From Pseudopedobacter sp965218985 (GTDB taxonomy: Bacteria; Bacteroidota; Bacteroidia; Sphingobacteriales; Sphingobacteriaceae), in the NCBI GenBank assembly GCA_965218985.1, contig CBDCMP010000007.1, positions 1,116,001-1,180,000 on the forward strand: a stretch of DNA of 64,000 nucleotides, read 5' to 3'. Position numbers and translations under genes: made by a program. This document shows, piece after piece, positions 44,601 to 54,691 of the stretch; position 1 is the stretch's first letter, and each line of letters opens with the position of its first letter. The notes under the pieces were generated by a model, which was given only the letters and a program-made list of their open reading frames with translations, was not told the origin of the DNA and searched no databases.

Positions 44601-44646
44601 AAAAGAATAAAAAAGCAATCCTGTTCACCCGAAGGCAAACAGGATT
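44601..44646 (-). terminator. Terminator between the SusD and sulfatase genes of PUL 2
   Basis: On the minus strand AATCCTGTT (44646-44638) pairs with AACAGGATT (44625-44617), then GC and a T-rich run (TTTTTTATTCTTTT). It sits 16 bases after the SusD stop and argues for the internal sulfatase start at 44595. Confidence 0.75.
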
Positions 44647-44661
44647 ATTAAGAAACAATTA

Positions 44662-46407
44662 TTACCAATTAGGGTTTTGTACAATTACATTGTTAGATTT
44701 TATAACTTCTGCCTGAGGAATTGGATAGTAATACATCGCATCTTTCCAAATTCTTTGCTCAACAGTTTTTACGGTATAGGTAAAGCTATCATTTGCTTCT
44801 TTTACTATGTCCACCCCTTTGAGTGGTGCACCCAAAGTTTCGCTGGCAATTTTCCATCTTCTTAAATCGTAAAAACGATGACCTTCAAAAGCAAGTTCTA
44901 CTCTGCGCTCTCTTCTAATAGCATCAAGCATATCACTAGTGCTTAAACCAATTGCTATTGCCGGCATTGCAATCTTACTTCTGGTTCTTACATCGTTAAG
45001 TGCGGCTCTTGCAGTTTTGTTCAAATTATCCGGACCAGTTACATCAGCTCCGTAAGCTTCGTTCATTGCTTCAGCATAGTTTAAGTAAATTTCTGCTAAG
45101 CGGATAAAAATCCACTGATGATTTGACTCTGGACGAGGCAAACTTGACAGGTTTAAAGTTTCGTCAAGATACTTCCTTAAATAATAACCTGTTTTAGATG
45201 CTCTTTCTAAAGGCAAACCGCTTATTCCACCTTTCCAAATCTCTACTGTTGTGGCCGGGTTAGATGAACCTGTGCCATAAGTTGAGTTGTTTACAACTAC
45301 GGTTTCCAATAGCCTTGGGTCTCTGTTCGCATACGGATTTGCTGCCAAGATGGGGTTGCTCCAATCAAAGTCGGCACCAGTTTTAAGTTGATAGGCACTT
45401 ACCAAGTTTTCCGAAGGGCAAGTTCCTGTTTTACCTAATGGCAAACCAATCGGGCTATTCTCTATTTCGAAACTGTTAGAAGAATCGTATCGTCTCTCAA
45501 AAATAACTTCATTACTTTTTTTGGATCCCAAAACGAAAGTACTTGAGTAATCTCCTGAAGCTGTTTGAAAACTGTAAGTACCCAAGTCCAACACATCTTT
45601 ATTAGCCTTTGCTGCTTTAATCCAGCGCTCTTGTTGCGTACCATTAGTGTAACCCAATAATGGATTAGTTACACCAACATTATATAAATCACTAGCCGCA
45701 TACAAAAGTGTTCTAGCCTTTAGCGCCATAGCTGCGCCCACTGTGGCTCGTCCGTAATCTCCTGTGCCAGGTACTGTTAACAACCCACCACTAGCAATGG
45801 CATCGTCACAAGTTGCAACAATAAAATCTACACAATCAGAAAAACTGCTTCTCGGAAATCTTGATACCCAATCTTTATCAGAAATATCAATTACTTCGTT
45901 TACCAAGGGCACACCACCGTAACGCTTAATTAACTCAAAATAAAAATAAGCTAATAAAAATTTTGACTCGGCTCTGTACTGCTTAATAAGGTCGTTTCTA
46001 CGGGCATACTCCGCAGGATCTGATAAACGATAACCCTCCCACTTAATGGTGTCAGTAGAGTTAAGAAAAATCTGTGCATCTCTGATAGACTCGTACGAAT
46101 TATTCCAGATACCATCTGGATTAGAAAACGGGGTAATGTTTGCCGTATTTAAACGCTGGATTGATTGTAAGTTGTCCACTTCTTCCGCCTCATCAGAAGC
46201 TGCCGCTATCCACGAATTACCTATATTGGAATAACCATTTGGTAATCCTGCGTAAACGTTGGTTAAAACTTGCCTTATTTTACCCAAGTTATTGTAAATC
46301 TCATCATCCTTGGTAAAAGTAAGGTTATCAGGCTCGGTCACTTTACATGCTGTGACCGCTATTGCCACAAAACATACTAGTATAAATTGTAATTTTCTCA
46401 TCGTCAT
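44662..46407 (-). CDS. SusD/RagB family outer-membrane glycan-binding lipoprotein (second pair, PUL 2)
   Basis: A 581-residue lipoprotein with lipobox Cys21 (AIAVTACKV); a start at residue 3 (MRKLQF) is equally possible. SusD signatures are AESKFLLAYFYFELIKRYGG, WIFIRLAEIYLNYAEAMNEA, and RRERRVELAFEGHRFYDLRRW, ending YYPIPQAEVI. It is encoded 5 bases after the variant SusC at 46413-49205 and should form its surface lid. A terminator follows. Confidence 0.95.
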   Translation of the reverse strand: MTMRKLQFILVCFVAIAVTACKVTEPDNLTFTKDDEIYNNLGKIRQVLTNVYAGLPNGYSNIGNSWIAAASDEAEEVDNLQSIQRLNTANITPFSNPDGIWNNSYESIRDAQIFLNSTDTIKWEGYRLSDPAEYARRNDLIKQYRAESKFLLAYFYFELIKRYGGVPLVNEVIDISDKDWVSRFPRSSFSDCVDFIVATCDDAIASGGLLTVPGTGDYGRATVGAAMALKARTLLYAASDLYNVGVTNPLLGYTNGTQQERWIKAAKANKDVLDLGTYSFQTASGDYSSTFVLGSKKSNEVIFERRYDSSNSFEIENSPIGLPLGKTGTCPSENLVSAYQLKTGADFDWSNPILAANPYANRDPRLLETVVVNNSTYGTGSSNPATTVEIWKGGISGLPLERASKTGYYLRKYLDETLNLSSLPRPESNHQWIFIRLAEIYLNYAEAMNEAYGADVTGPDNLNKTARAALNDVRTRSKIAMPAIAIGLSTSDMLDAIRRERRVELAFEGHRFYDLRRWKIASETLGAPLKGVDIVKEANDSFTYTVKTVEQRIWKDAMYYYPIPQAEVIKSNNVIVQNPNW

Positions 46408-46412
46408 GCTAA

Positions 46413-49205
46413 TTAAAATTGTGCAGTTAAGCCTACGTTATAAGATTTAAGAATAGGGTATCCCGATTGAGATTCCGGATCGGCATAGTCAAACTTGCTA
46501 ATTGTAAATAGGTTCATCCCCCTAACAAACAGGCGTAGGTTGGTCATTTTTAATTTAGACGAAACCGATTTAGGTAAAGTATAACCTACGTTTAAGGTCC
46601 TCAATCTTAAAAAATCACCGTTAACATACCACTGTGTAGATTTACGATAGTTATTGTCGTTCTGTAAGGTTGTTAAACGTGGATAATCTGCAGTTGCCGC
46701 CGTCTGTGGGGTCCAAAATTGTTGTGGGTAAGAAGATATTCTAGCCCCGTTATTGGTTAATGGCCAAAATAACAATGGAGTGTCGCCCAAGTAAATATCA
46801 CGACCAAACTGTCCGTGGAAAAAAGCAGAGACATCAAAGTTTTTAAAGGTAAAACCTAAATCAAAGCCTAAATCCATATCAGGTATTCCGTTTGATTTTA
46901 GGGGAACTAAGTCCGTATCATCAATTATACCATCACCGTTTTGATCCTTGTATTTGATATCGCCTGGTTTAACAGTTCCATAAGTTTGGGTAGGGCTACT
47001 GTCAATATCCGCCTGCGATTCAAAAAAGCCTAGTGCCTCTAAAATAAATGGTTGGTTAATGGCTTGTCCGCTTCTGTTTAAATAAGCAAAAGGTTGGATT
47101 TCTGGAGTGTAAACCACTTCATTTTTTGCATAAGCTACGTTTATACCAGCATGGAAACCAAACCTATCAGATTTTTTAGCATAAAACAAGCTTGTTTCGA
47201 AACCGTTATTGCTTGTTTCTGTTCCATTGGTACTTCTAAAATTTCCACCAAAAATACCCGGAACTAAAGCCTCTTCACTTGCCAATATATCTTTTCTGTT
47301 CTGGATAAAATAAGTGAAGCTAAAATCAAGATTTTTAAATAATCTAGCTTCCAAACCCAAATCATACTTGTAGGCTGTTTCCCAAGTGAAATTATCGTTT
47401 GCAACAGAACCAGACGATAAACCATCATCTTTTTTATTGGTATTACCGAAATAATAATCATTTCCGCTACCGTACTGGCTGATGTTTAAAAATCTGGCAC
47501 CTATAGAGGAATTACCTACTATCCCCGCAGAAGCTCTTAGCTTTAAGAAGTTGATTGACTTAGAGTTTTTCAGGAAATTCTCTTCCGAAAGTTTCCAGCC
47601 GGCAGCCACCGCCGGGAAAAAACCAAAGTTTTTATCCTGCGGAAAAGCTTCTGTTCCGCTATAAGAGAAACCAAACTCTGCTAAGTATTTGTTTTTAAAA
47701 CCGTAGTTGAATCTACCGCTCAAATATTGATATACATTTGGAGAGCTTTTATCAATAGTCAACTTATCTTGGTGGTAAATCAATACTGATTTTAAAGTGC
47801 TGTTTGTGCCAAAAGATTTATCAAAAGAAATGTTACTTTCAAACGTATTCCTTCTATTTTGCACATCGCCATTCGGTCCAAAACTGCTTAATTCAGTAGT
47901 TTGTCCGATAGGTGTTCCAAGTAGAGGTTCACCGGTTATCGGATCCTGACCGCTAAGTTCTGTTACGGAGAAATTTTTTGTAAAACCCGAATTTGCTTTG
48001 TAAAAATTATCAGAAGAGTATTTTAATCCGGCAGAAAGTCCTTTAATCACGCTACTAAAATCATATTGGGTGCCAACCGTCGCCAAGAATAGGCGGTTAA
48101 CTATATCCTGGTATCCACGTGATCTCACCTGACCTACTGGATTGTCTGAGTATAATGGACTACCTCCGTAAACATCATTCGCAACATAAACAGGAAAAAG
48201 ATGTCCTGGATATTTATAAATATCATCAAACAGATCATCTGTTGTAGAAATTGGAGAATTCTTCTCGTATACTCTTCCAGACAGATCTAAATTGAACTTC
48301 CAATGATCAGTAACGTTTACGTCTAAATTAGATCTAAAAGATAGATTCTGTAGTGAAAGGTTTGTGTTGTAATCTTCAGCAACATCGGTGTTTTTAAGCA
48401 AACCCTGATTACCTAAATATCCTAAAGAAATAAAATATTTTGCGGTTTTCTCTCCACCATTAAAGTTCACGTTAGCTCTAGTTGACGGGCTATACTCGTT
48501 TAAAACTTCATCTTCCCATTTCACATTAGGGAAGTAGTAATGATCCCCGTTTTGATAGCCATCTATTTGGGCCGCGGAGAAAGCCTCTGGCAAGCCATCA
48601 TTAACTAATGCTTGGTTATAAAGTGTGGCATACTCTGCAGAACTACGGAAACCTGGAGATTTTGTTGGGTTTTGAAAACCCTGTTCAATAATTCCTTTAA
48701 CCTGCAACTTGTGTGCACTGCCTCTTTTTGTAGTTATTAGAACTACGCCGTTTGCTCCTCTAATACCATAAATAGCAGTTGCAGATGCGTCTTTTAGTAC
48801 TGATACCTCTGAGATATCATCAATCAAAACATCATTAAGGTTACGTTCAATCCCATCAACAATTACCATAGGTAAATTTGACGTTGTTGTACTTACTCCT
48901 CTAAGTCTTAACAATGGCTCATCATTATCTGGCTCCCCCGATGTCTGTTGTACAAACAGACCTAAAAGCCTACCATTTAAAGCGTTTCCAGCAGAAAAAA
49001 CATTGCTTTTCATTATTGCGGAACTATCAACTGTTGCAATAGAATTAATTAAATTCTTTCTTGAAACACTGCCATAGGGAATGGTAATGCTGTCCTTAGC
49101 CAATACAGGTCTGCTGGAAACTATTCTATCCTGTGCGTTTACCGTTCCTCTTATAGCAGTAAGCAAACACACAGTCAAAGTTATGTATATATTTTTTTTT
49201 ATCAT
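46413..49205 (-). CDS. SusC-like TonB-dependent transporter, short 'IPYG' variant lacking the N-terminal Ig-like domain
   Basis: A 930-residue SusC. The signal peptide ends GTVNAQ (~25). Unlike the other four SusC proteins here, it has no carboxypeptidase-D-like domain: residues 26-45 lead straight into SITIPYGSVSRKNLINS (IPYG at 42-45), then the plug (SVLKDASATAIYGIRGANGV) and a barrel ending YNVGLTAQF. The IPYG element matches that of the second SusC in PUL 1. The missing domain looks like a real lineage difference, because signal and plug join cleanly. Its SusD starts 5 bases downstream, and the preceding SusD ends 12 bases upstream. Confidence 0.94.
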   Translation of the reverse strand: MIKKNIYITLTVCLLTAIRGTVNAQDRIVSSRPVLAKDSITIPYGSVSRKNLINSIATVDSSAIMKSNVFSAGNALNGRLLGLFVQQTSGEPDNDEPLLRLRGVSTTTSNLPMVIVDGIERNLNDVLIDDISEVSVLKDASATAIYGIRGANGVVLITTKRGSAHKLQVKGIIEQGFQNPTKSPGFRSSAEYATLYNQALVNDGLPEAFSAAQIDGYQNGDHYYFPNVKWEDEVLNEYSPSTRANVNFNGGEKTAKYFISLGYLGNQGLLKNTDVAEDYNTNLSLQNLSFRSNLDVNVTDHWKFNLDLSGRVYEKNSPISTTDDLFDDIYKYPGHLFPVYVANDVYGGSPLYSDNPVGQVRSRGYQDIVNRLFLATVGTQYDFSSVIKGLSAGLKYSSDNFYKANSGFTKNFSVTELSGQDPITGEPLLGTPIGQTTELSSFGPNGDVQNRRNTFESNISFDKSFGTNSTLKSVLIYHQDKLTIDKSSPNVYQYLSGRFNYGFKNKYLAEFGFSYSGTEAFPQDKNFGFFPAVAAGWKLSEENFLKNSKSINFLKLRASAGIVGNSSIGARFLNISQYGSGNDYYFGNTNKKDDGLSSGSVANDNFTWETAYKYDLGLEARLFKNLDFSFTYFIQNRKDILASEEALVPGIFGGNFRSTNGTETSNNGFETSLFYAKKSDRFGFHAGINVAYAKNEVVYTPEIQPFAYLNRSGQAINQPFILEALGFFESQADIDSSPTQTYGTVKPGDIKYKDQNGDGIIDDTDLVPLKSNGIPDMDLGFDLGFTFKNFDVSAFFHGQFGRDIYLGDTPLLFWPLTNNGARISSYPQQFWTPQTAATADYPRLTTLQNDNNYRKSTQWYVNGDFLRLRTLNVGYTLPKSVSSKLKMTNLRLFVRGMNLFTISKFDYADPESQSGYPILKSYNVGLTAQF

Positions 49206-49217
49206 TGTGTTAAAGAT

Positions 49218-51053
49218 TTAGTTCCACCCAGGATTTTGAATTAGACCGTATTGTAAGTTAACTTCTGACGGGGGCAATGGGTATAAGTAATACCAATCAT
49301 AAAATACTCGATCTGCAAACTTGTATGGCGTATAAGTATAGCTGTTATCAGCGTTTTTAATTACATGTAAATCCAGAACATCATCTTTGAAAGTATCTCC
49401 TAATTTCCATCTTTTTAAATCAAAAAACCTATATTCTTCAAATGCGAATTCAATAGCCCATTCATCCTGAATACGTTTGCGCATAATATCTTTACTTAAA
49501 CCAGTCGGCATATTAGGCATGCCAGAACGGTTACGTATTATATTTAGCGTTGCTAAAACGTCATTACTTGGTGACGATAGGGATTCGTTAGTTGCTTCTG
49601 CATAGATCATATAGAGCTCTGTTAGCCTCATTAAAGGAGCCATTGGTTGCCACACTTTCTTAGTAAGAATTGCATCTTCATATCCATAAACGTGTTTCCT
49701 GACAATGTGGGCAAACTGAGTCTTTGCCCTTCTTGGCCCACTCAGGCCATCAAGCGGATGAAAAGTTTTTCCACTTGGCGGATCCTGGTAGTAATCGTAA
49801 TTTTGCCAAATCAAACCAGTTGAGGGATAATAAACCTCTCCGTTATATGCAACAATTTGGTCAAATCTTGGATCCAAGTTATCATAAGGCTCTGTAGGTT
49901 TGTTTGGAGCCGTGGTAATAGCTGTACTCCAATCTGGATATGTTCCGTCTGTTTTCTGAAACTTTTTCACAAAGTTTAATGTTGGCATATTGGCTGAAAA
50001 GCCGCCAATATCGCCTCTTGGTCTCCACCATCTATGATCACCATTATTAGTTATTTGATCATCGAAACTTGCCCACATTACCTCTGTATTGCCTTCACCG
50101 GGTCTATACTGATAAGATATCGTATAGTTAATATTCTTATTTGGAGTATTTACAATTGCGTATCCATTTGCCTCACAGTAATTTATGGCTTCTTTTGCGT
50201 ACTGGGCGGCAGTTGACCACCTCTCTGCATCGTAGTTTCCTGTACAGATGAGGCTATCATTAGTCCCAAAATCGAGATAAGGTGTAGCTGTATTAAATAA
50301 CGGACTGGCAATATATATAGCAGCTCTTGCTTTTAACCCGTAAGCAAAGGCCTTAGTTAATCTACCAAAATCTTGGCCAATATACTTTGCTGCAAAACCG
50401 GGTTCTGCAATTGCTTCATCACACATTCGTATAACGTAATTATACACATCTAACAATGGAGCTCTTCCAATAGCTAAATTATCAGTATTCGCATCTAAAC
50501 GCTTCTTGATGAGCGGTACACCACCATATCTTTTAAACAGCTGAAAGTACTCAAATGCGATCATAGCTTTCGCCTCGCCTTTGATTCTTTGCTTTAGCTC
50601 TTCAGATGCATCAGGAACTTCGTCAATCCTATCAATAAGGATAAATGCCTTTCGAATAGTTCTATAATGCAATTCATAATAGTCCTCTGACTTTCCATTT
50701 AAAGCACCTGTTTCTGTGTAGTTTGTTGGTATTTGCCCGTTATTAAACATATGAGCCCCGTATGCCGATTGGATAAGTAACGAACTACCTAGGTCCGTAG
50801 CACAGTCTAATAATGAACCATTAAGTCTACTGTTATTAATATTTAGTGTCAGATAAAACGGTCGTTCACTATACATATCATTTACCATTCTTTGTGCATT
50901 ATTAATACTAGTAAATACAGAGTCTTCATTGAAAGCTATAGTATTAGGTCGTTCAAAAAACTTTTTGCAAGAGCTCATGAACAAGAGTGCCCCGAGGACG
51001 GAAACTAATAGTATTGCGGGTTTATAACTTCTATTTCTTTTCATCACCTTCAT
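49218..51053 (-). CDS. SusD/RagB family outer-membrane glycan-binding lipoprotein (first pair, PUL 2)
   Basis: A 611-residue lipoprotein with a somewhat long basic N-terminus and lipobox Cys29 (LLFMSSCKK). SusD signatures are GEAKAMIAFEYFQLFKRYGG, LMRLTELYMIYAEATNE, and RIQDEWAIEFAFEEYRFFDLKRW, ending YLYPLPPSEV. It begins 2 bases after the stop of the canonical SusC gene, so the pair is translationally linked. The ligand is unknown. Confidence 0.95.
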   Translation of the reverse strand: MKVMKRNRSYKPAILLVSVLGALLFMSSCKKFFERPNTIAFNEDSVFTSINNAQRMVNDMYSERPFYLTLNINNSRLNGSLLDCATDLGSSLLIQSAYGAHMFNNGQIPTNYTETGALNGKSEDYYELHYRTIRKAFILIDRIDEVPDASEELKQRIKGEAKAMIAFEYFQLFKRYGGVPLIKKRLDANTDNLAIGRAPLLDVYNYVIRMCDEAIAEPGFAAKYIGQDFGRLTKAFAYGLKARAAIYIASPLFNTATPYLDFGTNDSLICTGNYDAERWSTAAQYAKEAINYCEANGYAIVNTPNKNINYTISYQYRPGEGNTEVMWASFDDQITNNGDHRWWRPRGDIGGFSANMPTLNFVKKFQKTDGTYPDWSTAITTAPNKPTEPYDNLDPRFDQIVAYNGEVYYPSTGLIWQNYDYYQDPPSGKTFHPLDGLSGPRRAKTQFAHIVRKHVYGYEDAILTKKVWQPMAPLMRLTELYMIYAEATNESLSSPSNDVLATLNIIRNRSGMPNMPTGLSKDIMRKRIQDEWAIEFAFEEYRFFDLKRWKLGDTFKDDVLDLHVIKNADNSYTYTPYKFADRVFYDWYYLYPLPPSEVNLQYGLIQNPGWN

Positions 51054-51055
51054 TA

Positions 51056-54000
51056 TTAAAATGTAACATTCAAGCCCATATTATAAGTCTTTGCCTGTGG
51101 ATAAGCAAAGTTTGTGTTACCAGAACCTCTGTTTTCTGGATCGATTAACTCTAGAGAATCCCAAATAAATAGATTTTGACCACTTAAAAACAGTCTAGCT
51201 CTAGCAATCTTCACTTTCTTTAAAAACTCGTTAGAGAAAGTATATCCAAAGTCAACGTTTCTAAGTTTCACATAAGAAGCATCACGTTGCCATAAAGTGG
51301 ATTGATAATAGTTTGCCTCGTTAGAATAAGTAATAGATAATTTTGGACGCGTAGCGTTAAGATTATCTGGAGTCCAACGTTGAGCTACTACCTCTTGCAA
51401 TATAGAGGAGAAAGCGATACCTGGCTTTTGCCAAAAACTATCAATAAAGTAACTAACATCGTTAGCACCGGAAAATAAGGCACTAAAATCAAATCCTTTA
51501 AAATTGAAACCAAGGTTGAACCCAAAACTGCTTCCTGGAAAGGTTGGGCTACCAATTGGAGCCACATCATCCGGGGTAACAGCACCATCACCATTAACAT
51601 CCTTGTATCTTACGTCTCCTAATGTTGGTACAGATCCAAATTGTAATGGGGCAGCAGCAATTTCTTCTGGAGTATTAAACATTCCCATTGCTATATAACC
51701 AAAAGGTTGGGAGGCCAGTTGTCCTACCCTGTAAGTATTAGGTGCTGTCGGATTCAATGGGAAATTTGACTGTAATGCAATGTTTCTGGACTTTATATAA
51801 TTGCCTTCGATAAAATAATTGAAGTTGCCAATTTTGCTTGCCCATCTTAACTCGAGTTCAACTCCTTTATTTTTGTTATGACCTAAGTTATATAACGGAC
51901 TAAGTAGAGCTCCTAAATGGGCATAACTCTCTGGTGCTTTCAAAATTCCATCTTTATTGTCAATAAAATAACTTACGGTAGCATTTAGCCGATCAGCAAA
52001 AAAGCCTGTTTCTAAACTAACATTTGTCTTTTTGGTAACCGCCCACTTTAAAGCGGCGTTTCCAGCCTGTCCTTCTCTTACATAAGGATATTGAGTTCTC
52101 TCTTCCCCAAAATACACTCCCTTGCTTCCTCGATCATACGGTGTCGGAAAATATAAAAATCTGTTACTTCCTGCCACGTCTGTTCCTGTTTCACCGTAAG
52201 ATGCAGTGATTTTAAACTGAGAGATGATTTTACTTTTATCAAAAATATCTTTGAAGAATTGCTCTCTGTGCATATTCCATCCTACCGAAACAGCAGGAAA
52301 AAAGCCATATCTATCGGATTCAATAAATTGCTCTGAACCTTGGTAACCTACGGAAACCGCTGCTAAATACTTAGAATCATAATTATATTTTATATCGCCC
52401 ACTAAACCTAAATACCCAATCGGCACCAAGGTATATTCTTTATTATGCCAATAATTTTTCCGCATTGTGCCCAATCCTAACACGTTGATATTGTGTTTGT
52501 TGAAGCTGTGTTTATATTGCAAACCACCTTCAGCATATAAATTTCTAGAATTATCAGAAAATTTCAAATCTCCTTCACCACCAATAGATTGATCGTTTTC
52601 CGGAAAATAGACAATAGTATCTCTTCCATTATCCTGAATAGGTACTGGACGATAAATTGTACGGCTGATGCTACGTGAATTTTTTACTACATAATAAGAA
52701 TCATAACCGATTTTAGTCCTAAATGAGAGACCATTAATTATAAAATCTAACTTTTGGGAAAAATCTGCGGTTAAATTTAAAGTACTTCTTAAAAGATCGG
52801 TGTAACCACTTGAAAGTTCCGTTAACGGATTTCTTGTATATGTAAATGTATTGTTGATCAACTTGTCGCCAACTATTCCTATACTAAACGGATTGGAATT
52901 AGAAATATCTCTAAAAATGGTATTGCCAGCCCCATCATGTTCTTTACCTGTATTTCCACCTATAGAAAAAGATAATTTTGAGTTTTCGGACAAATTAAAA
53001 TCCAAATTAGATCTAAAGTTGAAACGATTATAATCGTTATTGTTACTGTAACCAAACTGCTCGTTAAACTCTTTCCATAGACCCCCCTGATTTAAATAAC
53101 CTAAAGAGAAAAAATACTTGGTTTTTTCAGTACCGCCAGAAACATTTAAAGTATTATTTGTTCTTAAGGCAGTTTTTTTCATCATCAGATCAAACCAGTC
53201 TGTACTGGCAAAAAGCGTTGGGTTGCTATTATTCTTGATGACGTCCAAAACTGCTGAAGGGTAAGGCAAAGCATTATCGGTAATGTTTGGATTATCGTTA
53301 CGAGCGGCCTCATTATATAAGGTTGCATAATCATAACCGTTGGTTTGTTTTGGCAACCTGGTTGGAGAATCAAATGATGCGTTAGAGCTGTATGAGATTT
53401 TAGGACGTCCGATTTTCCCCCTCTTTGTGGTGATTAGAATAACGCCGTTACCACCCCTAATACCGTAAACCGCTGTGGTGGCAGCATCTTTCAAAATAGT
53501 GAATTGATCAATGTCTTCCATGTTAATGTCTCCAAGAGGTCTTTCAACGCCATCTACCAGAATCAATGCGCCACCGTTTCCTCTGATACTGATTTCTGCT
53601 AAATCCTGTCCTGGTTTTCCACTGGCCTGATTGGTTAACACTCCTGGTGTCCTTCCGGCTAAAGCTTGTGTAACGTTTGTAACCGGAGATTTGACTAGTT
53701 GCTCACCGGAGACAGTGGTTATTGCACCTGTTATAGTTGGTTTGGCCTGCTCAACATAACCTGTAACAACTACCTCTTTTAAAGATTTGGCATCTTCTTG
53801 CAAAATAGCATCTACAGTGGATCTTCCGTTGATAGGTATCTCTTGTGAAACATATCCTAAAAAAGAAATAATCAGGATGCTTTCTTTTGACGGAACATTA
53901 ATCTGAAATCTTCCATCTAAATCTGCCACCGTACCCTGTTGTTCGTTTTTAACATTAATTACTGCCCCGGGGATAGGGACGTTGAATTGATCCAATACTC

Positions 54001-54100
54001 TCCCTTTTACAGTGATGGATGTTTGCCCAAAAAGATCGCTAAACACCATACAGAATAAAATAGAGTAGAGAATTTTGATTTGGTACTTTTTTAATTTCAT
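51056..54100 (-). CDS. SusC-like TonB-dependent transporter, canonical (first pair, PUL 2)
   Basis: A 1014-residue importer. The signal peptide ends DLFGQ (~26). The carboxypeptidase-D-like domain is at ~29-107 (VKGRVLDQFNVPIPGAVINVK), then VVVTGYVEQAKPTIT, a plug with ILKDAATTAVYGIRGGNGV, and the barrel ending YNMGLNVTF. It is first in a SusC-SusD-SusC-SusD unit that copies the layout of PUL 1. The 590-base region upstream holds a candidate promoter. Together with the neighbouring sulfatases, uptake of a sulfated oligosaccharide is likely. Confidence 0.96.
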   Translation of the reverse strand: MKLKKYQIKILYSILFCMVFSDLFGQTSITVKGRVLDQFNVPIPGAVINVKNEQQGTVADLDGRFQINVPSKESILIISFLGYVSQEIPINGRSTVDAILQEDAKSLKEVVVTGYVEQAKPTITGAITTVSGEQLVKSPVTNVTQALAGRTPGVLTNQASGKPGQDLAEISIRGNGGALILVDGVERPLGDINMEDIDQFTILKDAATTAVYGIRGGNGVILITTKRGKIGRPKISYSSNASFDSPTRLPKQTNGYDYATLYNEAARNDNPNITDNALPYPSAVLDVIKNNSNPTLFASTDWFDLMMKKTALRTNNTLNVSGGTEKTKYFFSLGYLNQGGLWKEFNEQFGYSNNNDYNRFNFRSNLDFNLSENSKLSFSIGGNTGKEHDGAGNTIFRDISNSNPFSIGIVGDKLINNTFTYTRNPLTELSSGYTDLLRSTLNLTADFSQKLDFIINGLSFRTKIGYDSYYVVKNSRSISRTIYRPVPIQDNGRDTIVYFPENDQSIGGEGDLKFSDNSRNLYAEGGLQYKHSFNKHNINVLGLGTMRKNYWHNKEYTLVPIGYLGLVGDIKYNYDSKYLAAVSVGYQGSEQFIESDRYGFFPAVSVGWNMHREQFFKDIFDKSKIISQFKITASYGETGTDVAGSNRFLYFPTPYDRGSKGVYFGEERTQYPYVREGQAGNAALKWAVTKKTNVSLETGFFADRLNATVSYFIDNKDGILKAPESYAHLGALLSPLYNLGHNKNKGVELELRWASKIGNFNYFIEGNYIKSRNIALQSNFPLNPTAPNTYRVGQLASQPFGYIAMGMFNTPEEIAAAPLQFGSVPTLGDVRYKDVNGDGAVTPDDVAPIGSPTFPGSSFGFNLGFNFKGFDFSALFSGANDVSYFIDSFWQKPGIAFSSILQEVVAQRWTPDNLNATRPKLSITYSNEANYYQSTLWQRDASYVKLRNVDFGYTFSNEFLKKVKIARARLFLSGQNLFIWDSLELIDPENRGSGNTNFAYPQAKTYNMGLNVTF

Positions 54101-54252
54101 ACTTAATCGGATTTATATTGATTTACCATTTATTTACTTTTAAAAAAATTAAACTTCTAAGCTTAAAAATACAGTCAGGTATATTTCTTATCTCCATGTT
54201 GCAATTGGTGTCCAATTTAGAGTTAGCTTTCGGTTTAGTTTGATTGGTTAAT

Positions 54253-54260
54253 CAAATTTA
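54253..54260 (-). promoter_or_regulatory. Candidate -7 promoter element for the PUL 2 SusC operon
   Basis: TAAATTTG on the minus strand fits TAnnTTTG, 153 bases before the SusC start. A TTTG lies upstream at a shorter spacing (14 bases) than the usual ~19, so support is modest. Confidence 0.35.
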
Positions 54261-54552
54261 AAGATACTATGGCTCAAAAAATCCTACTTATATACACAAT
54301 TCATAAACTATCTTACCAATTACTGATTGCAAACCTATTGTTTGTATAATTGTATTAGAATTTTGTGTGATTTTATTAGAATGTTTTTTTGAGAGAATGT
54401 GGAAACGTTAACCGCAGGCCTGGGAGATCACAGAACTGAGGCGTTCCCCCTACTAATTTTGATATAGCAACCTGCGGAAAGAAATCTGCAACCAATAGAA
54501 TGCTAAACTCGTTTAACCACAACTAGTAACATTTGGGACTGTGAAGGAACTT

Positions 54553-54609
54553 ACAGATTCCTCGACGCCTTTACGCCGTATTGCCCACACTTCGGTTTCG
54601 GAATGACGA
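54553..54609. repeat. Possible non-coding interspersed repeat fragment
   Basis: A GC-richer stretch starting ACAGATTCCTCGAC and ending TTTCGGAATGACGAC, with ATTCC and GGAAT at its ends. It resembles the small intergenic palindromic repeats of the 'GATTCCTCG...GGAATGACG' type found in many bacterial genomes. There is only one copy in this window, so the call rests on recognition. Confidence 0.4.
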
Positions 54610-54691
54610 CGAAAAAAAGGACAGTGCAAAAAACGTACAGACCTCTCCTTATCAATTGGCGTGTAAAGTCACAGCCTGAAATGGCTAACTT

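Larger units (their letters stand above)
54101..54691. other. Intergenic region upstream of the PUL 2 SusC/SusD operon
   Basis: 591 bases without a supported gene. The half next to SusC is AT-rich and carries candidate -7 boxes (54253-54260; another TAnnTTTG match at 54330-54337, minus strand). The half next to the sulfatase gene is more GC-rich. It contains a 7-base inverted repeat, CCGCAGG (54412-54418) and CCTGCGG (54471-54477), and a repeat-like stretch at 54553-54609. Confidence 0.5.

Noticed and set aside
44596..44658. Upstream in-phase ATG of the sulfatase at 44658
   Set aside because: It would place translation across a terminator hairpin and put 21 residues before a good signal peptide.
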